From: Stropharia rugosoannulata
Lineage: Eukaryota; Basidiomycota; Agaricomycetes; Agaricales; Strophariaceae
Direction: 5' to 3'
Length of the DNA: 64,000 bases
Assembly (NCBI GenBank): GCA_028532985.1
Contig: JANCIK010000004.1
Span: 3,162,001-3,226,000 of the forward strand
Below, piece by piece: positions 55,305 through 64,000 of this stretch (its first letter is position 1; every line of letters begins with the position of its first letter). The notes under the pieces are model-generated. The model searched no databases, was not told where the DNA came from, and saw nothing but the letters and a program-made list of their open reading frames with translations. A program made the translations under genes and the position numbers.

Positions 55305-56469
55305 TTGAGCTAGACTCGAAATCGCAAAACACAACACACACACACACCCAGCAGAGCAAGATCCTATCCCTTAGATCGAGCAAATGCCCTCAACTAAACG
55401 GCTAGTATAATCTATGCTCTGCTCTGGTTCCTGTTCTGGGCGTGCGATGCACGCACCTCGTGTCCTCTAGTCTTTGTAATAGCAAGTAGTGCCTGCAAGT
55501 TCATTTGTAAGGAGGGCTTTAATTCTAGTAAATCTCAGATAGAGTCCAGTTGCTAGTGGCATGCGCTAGGCAAAATGATACATGAAATAAGTTGTTTTTA
55601 GCAAACAGCTTTGCTGCGCGCACTTCCGGGTCTGGTGACCTTGTACAATGCACAGACTCTCCAAAGTCTTTCACCCGGCAGTGCAGTCTCACAGTCTAAA
55701 CACTACAGTGCAAGTTTCCGTACACGGTTGTACTGACTCCTCACTGAGCTCTCCAAATGACCCGGTGGCCAGAAGCTATCGAAAACTCCTATGATTCACA
55801 AATACTTCACAGTTAAAACCCTAACAAAAGCTAAACACAGCCCACTGACGGCCTGGGACAGAACCCAGCACACAGATCTAGTGGGTAGACAATTGCTTGA
55901 ATTACTATAGACAAGGATACAGGTTTATATGTGATGCATGCATGTGTACTAATCGTAAGGTAAAGTAAATACTAGCAATGCGCGGCCAAAGGTCTGTGCA
56001 TTGCATCCAGGCTTTTCCTCTAGTATCCTGGCCCCTTGGCACTTGCTGCGTGCATGTTGTTCATTCCCTCGGGCTTTTGCGCGTCTTTTTGATGCGTGCC
56101 GCCACAGTCACATGATGTGAGGACTTAGGCAAATTCTGCCTTTTGCGATGCATGCACAGCCCTTCACACCGCCCTTGGTACTCACTCAGCTGTACTCACA
56201 CTGCACTTGGCTGGTGCTTAACCGTTCTACACTTTCCTGATCGCTTGCACAGACAGCCCAACTATGCACTCTAGACTGTGCAGCTCGCTGACCAATCCCT
56301 CTTGTGATACGGTGCATGCAGGCGCTTATAGTCATGATGCTTGCATGCTGATAGCTATAGACTACGAGACAGGCTCAACTCTAGTCCCTCTTGTGTTTTC
56401 CTGTGCACAGCTATCCCTTTAAGGGAACTTCTGACGATTTATGTCCGTAGCCAAAAAGCAGCCCTATCA
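55305..56469 (-). repeat. LTR-A in minus orientation, nearly complete
   Basis: Lacks only the terminal 15-20 bp at its left end and ends in CCCTATCA at 56469. Many CpG sites are changed to TpG or CpA compared with the copies at 4169 and 41896. Confidence 0.85.
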
Positions 56470-56512
56470 CCACTACAAGAAATTTATAAGGACATCATGG
56501 CAGACCTCGCGG
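56470..56512. other. 43-bp spacer between inverted LTR-A copies
   Basis: Begins CCACTACAAGAAATTTAT and ends CTCGCGG. CACTACAAGAAA is the classic terminus of plant CACTA elements, so this may be a transposon-end remnant or ordinary host sequence. The last four bases, GCGG, would be the left target flank of A2. Confidence 0.35.
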
Positions 56513-57709
56513 TGACAGGGCTGCTTTTTGGCTGCGGGTGTAAACAGTCAGAAGTTCCATTAGTGGGATAGCTGCGCGCGGGAGACACAGAGGGACTAGA
56601 GTGGAGCCTGCCTCGTAGTCTATAGCTATCAGCGCGCTTTATAACTATAAGCGCCTGCGCGCACTGTATCGCGAGAGGGAGCAGTCAGCGAACTGCACAG
56701 CTCAAAGTGCATAGTCTGGCTATCCGTGCGAGCGATCGAAGAGGCACAAAACGGTTAAGCACCAGTGAAGTGCGGTGTGAGTACAGCTGAGCGGGTACCA
56801 AGGGCGGTGTGAAGGGCTGTGCATGCATCGCAAAAGGCAGAATTTGCCTAAGTCCTCACATCATGTGACCGTGGCAGCGCGCATCAAAAGACGTGCAAAA
56901 GCCCGAGGGAACGACCGACATGCGCGCAGCAAGTGCCAAGGGACCAGGACACTAAAGGGAAGCCCAGATGCGATGCACGGACCTTTGGCCGCATGTTGCT
57001 AGTATTTACTTTACCCTATTAATAGTACACATGTGTGCATCGCATATAAACCTGTATTCTTGTCCATAGTAATTTAAGCAATTGTCTACCCACTAGATCT
57101 GTGTGCTGGGTTCTGTCCCAGGCCGTCAGCAGGCTGTGTTTAGCTTTTGTTAGGGTTTTAACTGTGAAGTGTTTGTGAATCATAGGAGTTTTGGATAGCT
57201 TCTGACCACCGGGTCATTTGGAGAGCTCAGTGAGGAGTCAGTACAACTGTGTACGGAAACTTGCACTGTAGTGTTTACACTGTGAGACTGCACTGCCGGG
57301 TGAAAGACTTTGGAGAGTCTTGGATTGATTGGACTTTGGAGAGTCTGCGCATCGCACGAGGTCACCAGACCCGGAAGTGCGCGCAGCAAAGCCGTTCGCT
57401 AAAACAACTTATTTCATTCATCATTTTTGCCTAGCACACGCCACTAGCAACCGGGCTCTATCCGAGATTTACTAGAATTAAAGCCCTCCTTACAAATGAA
57501 CTTGCAGGCACTACTTGCTATTACAAAGACTAGAGGACACGAGGTGCGCACATCGCACGCCCAGAACGGGAACCAGAGCAGAGCACAGATTATACTAGCC
57601 ATTTAGTTGAGAGCGTTCGCTCGATCTAGGGGATAGGATCTCGCTCCGCTGGGTGTGTGTGTGTGTTGTGTTTCGCGATTTCGAGTCTAGCTACACAGTA
57701 GACCTCACA
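56513..57709 (+). repeat. 5' LTR of A2 (LTR-A)
   Basis: 1197 bp, TGACAGGG to ACCTCACA, followed by TC and the primer-binding site. CpG-poor at several motif sites relative to 41896-43109. Confidence 0.9.
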
Positions 57710-57786
57710 TCTGGAGCCCACCGCGAGAGGAAGGTTCAGAAATCTCATTTAGTGTTTCAGGAACTACAGCTTGCGCCTATTACAAT

Positions 57787-58389
57787 TAGTGATTTCCGGG
57801 CTTGGGCTTGGCCTGAAAGCCTGGCTTGGGCCGGGCTTTTTAGGGCTTAGGCTTTACAAAATATGAAGCCCAGCCCAAGCCCAAATACAGGGCCGGGCTT
57901 GGGCAGGCTTGGGCCTAAGCCCGGGCTTTTGGGTACCTTTTTGTATTAACCAACTATTAACATATTTAGGTATATATGTATTAGTTTTTATCATTAGAAG
58001 TGTAAACATCAATAGTTAAACTGTTCCAAGCCTGTAGCATGCTTTTATTACTTTTGCAGAGTTGAAGCTTTGCTTAGTCATCATGAGGTCTTGCGTACAG
58101 CCTGTCTTAAAAAGGAAAATAAATTGCACTTCACCAGAATTGAACTCAAAACTTCACAATTAACATTATCCAAACTTACAACTGACCTAAGAAGTCTTTA
58201 TTATTAATGTTTATTGTGGTACTATCATGTGACCAAAAGCCCAGGCTCAAGCCCAGGGCTCGGGCTTTTAAGCATCTCAAGCCAGGCCCAAAGCCCATCC
58301 AAGCCTGCAACTGGGCTGGGCCTGGCAGGGCCTATTTGGGCCGGGCTTGAGCGGGCTTTGGGCCTCAGGCCCAAGCCTGCAAATCACTA
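57787..58389. mobile_element. Non-autonomous hAT-like element (603 bp)
   Basis: Ends TAGTGATTTCC and GCAAATCACTA form an imperfect inverted repeat, flanked by the perfect 8-bp duplication ATTACAAT (57779-57786 and 58390-58397). Removing it restores the leader sequence seen in A1. Both flanks have GGGCTTGGGC-type subterminal repeats in inverted orientation around an AT-rich core. No coding sequence. The 8-bp duplication and the TIR style fit the hAT superfamily. Confidence 0.85.
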
Positions 58390-58453
58390 ATTACAATAAA
58401 TTTCAAAAATTTCAAATAAAACGGGGACGAGTAATAAGCGAGGCAAATTTCCT

Positions 58454-60457
58454 GTGCCTTCATCGCTCGCCGAGCCAGAAGAAGCCAGACCATCCTTTGG
58501 AACGGTGCCTTCATGCGAGAGAACCACGAGGAGCAAGAAAGACGCTGAGCTGGTAGAGCCGTTGGTAATTACACCAACAAGAGATAGAAAAGCAAAGAAA
58601 AGAGCGAAGGAGGAAGCGCAGTTGCAGATCGAGACTCAGGATTTAGCGCAGCGCATCCCAGGTGCGCTCACCGAAAGTGACTCGGAATTAAGAGTAGGGA
58701 TTAGTGGATTTTGGGGACCACCATCTGGCATTGAATCAGAAGACCAATTAGTGGACAGTGATATTACACTTGAAACCGCACCATTCGGTACTTCTGATAG
58801 CCAAGCTACCCAAGACACCCCTCCTCCATTCTCGGAAGTATTTGGGACTGCTAAGACGTCTGCGCAGCGCACGGCGGAAAATAGCAAAAGTGAAGCAGAG
58901 CGCATAGCGAGAGATATATTTGAAGGAGACTTGTCAGATCTTTCAGAAAGCGAACGAAATTCACCCCCACGAGAACCAGAAACTATGCCTAAGGATATGT
59001 CCATGCCAGTACGTGGTGCGCGCGGCGCGCCGAGCTTCGATCCTGCTGCAGAGCGCGATGAGCTGCCGCGGTACTTCGAGGACCTAGAGGATTGGTTTAA
59101 GCGCGCGGAGGTGACGGAGGACGATGAGAAGAGAGGATATGTAATCAAATATGTACCCATGCAGACGGCGGAAGAGTGGAAGAATTTACCAGGTTATGAT
59201 ACCAAGGGGTACGCAGAGCTCAAGAAAATGATTCTCAACAAGTACCCAGAGGTGATCAGCATTCAGACAGGGTCCATTGTGCAGCTCAAGAAGCTCTGTA
59301 AGGAGAATCAGCGCATCTCAGAGGAAGACCTCCAGGTGTTGCTGGACTTCAAGCACGCGTTCTTGGCCAAGGCCGCTAAGCTCACGAAGGCGCCTACCCT
59401 GCTCGCGAATCATACCTTGGTGACTTACTTCACCAATAGTCTCACTGCGGGGTTCAGGGATCGATTGTTTAATAAACTGGACATTGATTACACGACGCGC
59501 GCATCGTTCGACAAGTTCTTGACTGAGCGCAATATACAGTTCACTGCACCTACTGGGGTGACGGTAGAAGCGCGCACCGAGGACATGTACCCTCTCAAAC
59601 AAGTAGCCGAGATGGCGGAACAAATGGCCCGTACTAAGAACCCGAGCACGACGCTGAGTCTAGGGCGCGAGAGCACTGATGGACTCATGCCGGTGCTCGC
59701 CATCAAGACTGAGGCTGCGGATGTTGGTTCGCTGTGCGGAGAGATTGAGGACCTAAAAGGGTTCGTCGCTTCCTTCAAGGATACCTTGTCGTTAGTAGAG
59801 AAGACGGTGGCGAAGTCAAAGGAGTCGAGTAAGAAAGAGTTGGAGGACATTATCCGCAATGTCATGGCTGCACGCGCCGCACCGATGTCGGTGCCTGTGC
59901 AACCAGTAGCCCCCATGATGCCCATGAGCGCACCGAGTTTTGGTGGAGCGCCACCTAGGCCCTTCCAATACCAACAACGCCCGGAGCCTCGCTGCTTCTA
60001 CTGCAAGCAGACGGGACATGTGGTTGCTGAGTGCATCGTAAGGCAGCAAGACTTGTCAGCAGGGAGGATTGTCATCACGGAGGCAGGGCGCTTACAGCTA
60101 CCCGATGGGTCATCAATACCTTGGGACCCTTCGCGCGCAATCAAAGAGCGCGTCAACAAATGGCATAAGAAGAACGGGCAGCCCGTGCAGCAAGCGTATA
60201 TGGCACCCGTCCATCCCTCGTACATGAGTATGCCTCCTAGCATGGTATACTCGCAGATGTACCAACCGGCCAGTTCCTTGGACGAGACCTATGAGGAGCA
60301 GATATGCGCACTTCAGCAAGAGCTGGAGAGTAAGAAGGCGTTCCTGAAGGAGCGTGCATCAGCGAAGACGCCTGAGGAAGTGATAGAGGAACAGCGCCAG
60401 TTAATAGCGACTATGAAAGCTGAATGCGACGTTGCACTAAGTCAGGGTTTCGATTGA
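58454..60457 (+). CDS. gag: Gag of A2
   Basis: About 667 residues from the GTG at 58454; the frame is open upstream to about 58402 with no ATG, and the first in-frame ATG is at 58985. It has a capsid-like core (LPRYFEDLEDWFKRAEV), CCHC knuckle CFYCKQTGHVVAEC and coiled-coil tail. The stop at 60455-60457 follows the heptamer GGGTTTC at 60445-60451. Intact apart from the unresolved start. Confidence 0.8.
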   Translation: MPSSLAEPEEARPSFGTVPSCERTTRSKKDAELVEPLVITPTRDRKAKKRAKEEAQLQIETQDLAQRIPGALTESDSELRVGISGFWGPPSGIESEDQLVDSDITLETAPFGTSDSQATQDTPPPFSEVFGTAKTSAQRTAENSKSEAERIARDIFEGDLSDLSESERNSPPREPETMPKDMSMPVRGARGAPSFDPAAERDELPRYFEDLEDWFKRAEVTEDDEKRGYVIKYVPMQTAEEWKNLPGYDTKGYAELKKMILNKYPEVISIQTGSIVQLKKLCKENQRISEEDLQVLLDFKHAFLAKAAKLTKAPTLLANHTLVTYFTNSLTAGFRDRLFNKLDIDYTTRASFDKFLTERNIQFTAPTGVTVEARTEDMYPLKQVAEMAEQMARTKNPSTTLSLGRESTDGLMPVLAIKTEAADVGSLCGEIEDLKGFVASFKDTLSLVEKTVAKSKESSKKELEDIIRNVMAARAAPMSVPVQPVAPMMPMSAPSFGGAPPRPFQYQQRPEPRCFYCKQTGHVVAECIVRQQDLSAGRIVITEAGRLQLPDGSSIPWDPSRAIKERVNKWHKKNGQPVQQAYMAPVHPSYMSMPPSMVYSQMYQPASSLDETYEEQICALQQELESKKAFLKERASAKTPEEVIEEQRQLIATMKAECDVALSQGFD

Positions 60458-61712
60458 GTCTGATGAAGGGAAATGCGGGCAGAGTTATGCATAGCGGCTC
60501 TGATAAACCCAAGAACCCAGAGGGCGCAAATAAGAAGTTACCAATCAGAAATATACCCAGAGCATCAGTGGAGGACGCGAGTGATGATGAGGAAGAAGAG
60601 TTGCGAGAAGTAGTGGAGGACCAGTGAAGAAGAAAGTAGTGTTTGAGGTTCCTGCAAAGGCTGGGCCTAGTGCACGACCTGCAGCAGTGCCATATGTAAT
60701 GGTACCTCCGCTGCGCATACCAGAGAAAGTAAAACCTAAGGTTAGGGAAGAGCCCATACCTGTAGTAGAGAAGAGGAAGCCGGCCTATAACCTGCGCGCA
60801 CCTATCGAAGATGAGGCGCAGGCTGATGCCGTCCTCAAACACTTAGAAAATCAGAAGATCAAGATCACGCAGGGCCAGTTGTTAGGCATATCGACTGCAG
60901 GTTTCAGAAGAAAGTTCGTTGAGTGCATAGTACCGAGAAAGGTACCATTGGATTTGAACACAATGCGCATACTACAATTAGACTACGATGAAGAAGAGCG
61001 CGAAGTAGATGAGGCTATTGCGCGGTTAGCAGAAGAAGAAGAGGACGAGGAGTTCATGCAGATGGATGAGCTACCAGTGGCCACCTTCCTTACTTGCTCA
61101 GATGAGCGCAGCGGACTGCAACCGGGGACCATCATCATGGAAGACCCGTACGAACAGTACGTCTCGACTCTGCAGCCAGGCGAAAAGCCTAAGGGACTTA
61201 TTGTGGCGCGCGAATCGCACCATCTAAAGGCGGTATTTCCGCTCATCAACGGCAAGGGACACGCAGAGACGTTGCTCGACAGTGGATCGCAGATTGTGTC
61301 AATGGCACAGGACACTGCTGAGCGCTTAGGACTTAGTTGGGACCCGGACTTCACTATACGGATGCAGAGCGCGAATAAGCAGGTGGAATCCACCAAGGGT
61401 TTAGCGCGCAACGTACTGTTTGTGTTTAACGGGCTGACAGTGTATTTACAAGTACATGTCATCAGCGCAGCGGCTTACGAGGTGCTCTTGGGCAGGCTGT
61501 TCGAGATCCTCACGGAGAGCAATGTGAAGACGCGCAGTGATGGAACGGTTGAGCTTACGCTCACCGATCCCAACACACAGCGCAAATTGGTAGTACCCAC
61601 TTATAACCGAGGGTGCAGTCCCAAGATTGTGCAGCGCGAACCTAAGTTGTAGGACCCTGGCACAACGGAAAACCCTAACGCAGATCAGGATTTTCAATCC
61701 TCGATGATTTGA
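60445..61712 (+). pseudogene. pro: Aspartic protease ORF of A2, disrupted
   Basis: The -1 frame opens at the gag heptamer. Compared with A1, a 19-bp deletion near 60620 removes the GCGCGCAGCGCG motif tract and shifts the frame to a TGA. The protease part, with LLDSGSQIVSMAQD intact, is open from about 60624 to a TAG at 61650-61652, where A1 has CAG. The ancestral end is the TGATG at 61710-61714. Confidence 0.75.
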
Positions 61713-64000
61713 TGCGTCAAGGAGAGGTCGCATTGATGTTTGACAGAGATGATCGCACAGGGAAAATAGAGATAGCGGGGTATGCGCTACCAAAGAATAA
61801 GAAGCGGTTTGGGAGCGCTGAGCTCAGGGATGTATACATGGCTCAAGCAGTACATGAGGCAAAGATGGAGGATGATGAGAAAGAAAGAATATACAAGTAT
61901 TTTCAGCAGCGCAAATGGCGCAAAGAGGAAGTAGTCAAAGGAGAGCCTAGGGGGCAGTTCCGTGCATCGCACGAGGAACAGGTCCCTAGTAAGAAACAAG
62001 GAGTAATGCGTAAGCGCCTGACTGGCAAGAATGCCACCACCGTTACGGTGCTCGCAGGAAAGAAGTATAAGCCAGTGGCTGAGAAAGTCAGGCCCGTCTA
62101 TCAAGACTTACCAGAGAAGTTTAGAATAGTGAGGGAGATAAAAGGAGACCCACTAAAGGACATGCCGCGATTGTCACCACATCCGCCAGACTTCGTACCT
62201 ACAGGTCGGTACACCACTGAGCGCATGGAGGGAATTGACAAGGCGCATGAAGGGGATTTCCTGTGGCCCGAGGAGCGCAAGTTGGTGCATCAAGTTTTCA
62301 TGCAGCAGAACGAGGCGTTCGCGTGGGATGACACAGAGAAGGGTAGATTCCGTGGGACTTCTTCCTCCAGTAGACATTCCCACTGTAGAGCACACGCCTT
62401 GGGTATTAAAGAACATCCCAATACCACCTGGGATGTATGAGCGCGTATGTGAATTCATCGCGACCAAGATTCGCGCAGGCACGTATGAGCCCTCGAGCTC
62501 ATCGTACCGGTCGCGCTGGTTTACAGTGACTAAGAAAGACGGGGTCTCGTTCAGAATTGTGCACAGTCTGGAACCGTTAAATGCAGTAACCATTGCACAT
62601 TCAGGACTACCTCCAGCAGCAGAGAGTCTAGCGGAACACTTTGCGGGGCGTGCATGTGGCGGCATCCTGGACTTGTATGTTGGGTACGATGAGCGGCTGT
62701 TAGCTGAATCCTCTAGAGACCTGACTACATTCCAGACGCCGTTCGGTGCGCTGCGCTTAGTGACCCTCCCTATGGGATGGACGAACTCCGTGCCCATCTT
62801 TCATGAGGATGTCGCATATATATTACGCGATGAAATACCTGAAGTTACAGAGCCCTATATAGACGATGTACCTATTAGGGGACCTAAAACGCGCCACGAG
62901 TTAGAAGGAGGAGGATATGAGACGATACCAGAGAATAAGGGAATAAGGAGATTTGTATGGGAACACATGTTGAATGTCAACAGAATCGTGCAGCGCATGA
63001 AGTACTCGGGAGGAACATTTAGTGGAAAGAAGTCCATACTATGCGCGGCTGAGATAGTAGTGGTGGGGCACTTGTGCACATACGAAGGACGAAAGCCAGC
63101 ACCTGATAAAGTGCATGCAATCCTCAATTGGGGGCCATGCAAGAACATCAGTGATGTGCGCGCGTTCATGGGTACAATGGGTCTGCTCCGTATCTACATC
63201 TCAGACTATGCGAAGCGCGCAGAGCACATACAGCGGCTATTGCGTGGGAAAGAGCCCTTTGAGTGGGGGCCCGCTCAGCAAGCTAGCATGGACTCGTTGA
63301 AAGACGGTGCGTGCAACGCACATTGCGTGAAACCACTGGATTACACATTGCCAGGGCCGATTACTTTGGCTGTAGACACATCATGGCGAGCAGTAGGGTT
63401 CTACATTTACCAGCAGGACCCACAAGATTCGAAGAAGAGGGTATATGCGCGCTTCGGATCAATACTGTTAACGGAATGTGAGCAGCGCTTCTCACAGCCC
63501 AAATGGGAGTTGTATGGACTCTTACGTGCGCTACAAGCCTGTTATTATTGGCTCATCGGTGCGTGCAAGCTGGTGGTGGAAACAGATGCCAAGTACTTGA
63601 AGGGCATGTTGGATAATCCGGGCATGGGCCCTAATGCAACTATTAATCGCTGGATAGATAAAATACTTATGTATCACTTCCAGTTGAAACATGTTGCGGG
63701 AAAAACTTTCGGTGCAGATGGTTTATCGCGCAGGGAAGGGCAACCGGGAGATGAGGCGTACGCGCACTCTGAAGAAGACGATGATCAGGAGGTGGGACCG
63801 CTCGAATATGAGAAAGTCTATGAAGACGACCCAGATCCCCTGGACTTTGAAGAATTCAAAGAACAGATCGATGATCGTGGTGGGTATCTATACACCGGAC
63901 TCCTCAATGAGTTGTTTGAAGGTCCCACTGCGCGCAAGTTACCAGAAGCGCGCTCTATAGGCTGTTTCCAGCAGGAGCTCGAGCACGCACGGAAAGAGAC
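61712..64000 (+). pseudogene. pol: Pol of A2, frameshifted and running off the window
   Basis: Starts at the ATG overlapping the protease stop (MRQGEVALMFDRDD). Two 1-bp deletions relative to A1, near 62353 and 62366, shift the frame after DDTEKGRFR. RT then continues in the new frame (YERVCEFIATKI, LVTLPMGWTNS, YIDD), followed by RNase H (DTSWRAVGFY, ETDAKYL, DGLSRR) to the window end. Integrase would lie outside. Confidence 0.8.

Larger units (their letters stand above)
56513..64000 (+). mobile_element. Ty3/gypsy element A2 (family A), right end outside window
   Basis: 5' LTR 56513-57709, primer-binding site 57712-57729, leader split by a hAT-like insertion, gag, protease ORF and pol. Very similar to A1 but in the opposite orientation. 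It is damaged: a 19-bp deletion and a TAG in the protease ORF and two 1-bp deletions in pol. Its antisense cassette, if present, lies beyond the window. Confidence 0.85.

Noticed and set aside
26346..61652. Classic repeat-induced point mutation
   Set aside because: The visible transitions are mainly at CpG, and Ty3 coding regions remain GC-rich with few CpA-directed changes.

Overview
The window is a nested cluster of transposable elements from what looks like a basidiomycete (Agaricomycete) genome. The evidence is the family mix (Ty3/gypsy retrotransposons, a Plavaka-type and a KDZ-type DNA transposon) and the many 45-70 bp GT-AG introns. No convincing host gene, rRNA or tRNA was seen. Family names rest on protein motifs read by eye; no database search was possible.

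Layout. (1) Ty3 element A1, minus strand, runs from beyond the left edge to its 5' LTR at 41896-43109. It is split by two insertions. Its accessory genes lie at 1-2769, integrase at 2896-4168, RT/RNase H at 22691-25311, protease at 25311-26588 and gag at 26585-28588. (2) Into its pol is nested Ty3 element B, minus strand, 5232-22690, preceded by a chimeric LTR-A/B remnant at 4169-5231. B itself carries a solo LTR-B at 15710-17129. (3) Into the A1 leader is nested a 13.2 kb Plavaka (CACTA-like) transposon, 28651-41822, with a transposase, a 2OG-dioxygenase-like gene, GC-rich 157-bp tandem repeats and another solo LTR-B. (4) A KDZ transposon segment fills 43110-54600 with four genes. (5) Three LTR-A copies in alternating orientation fill 54610-57709. 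The last is the 5' LTR of a second A element (A2), plus strand, which has a small hAT-like element in its leader and runs off the right edge.

The most unusual observation concerns the two related Ty3 families. Both carry a four-gene cassette on the strand opposite gag-pro-pol. Each family is also studded, in LTRs, introns and coding DNA, with its own short CpG-containing motif: TGCGC/GCGCGC-type in A and CCGCTGAG/CCGCTSAGCGG in B. At many aligned positions one motif replaces the other, often by synonymous codon changes and once at the cost of a stop codon in integrase. The KDZ segment is similarly enriched in a third motif, TCGGC/GCCGA. Flanks of almost every intact LTR end are NCGC/GCGN, so integration seems to favour the same kind of sequence. 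I infer a family-specific DNA-recognition system, possibly formally similar to the VANC anti-silencing proteins of Arabidopsis VANDAL elements, or a self-nesting targeting system. The element-encoded Cys-rich proteins are the candidate readers. This is a hypothesis, not demonstrated.

Repeated in-frame TGA codons where CGA is expected, and CpG decay of the LTR-A motif, suggest cytosine methylation followed by deamination.
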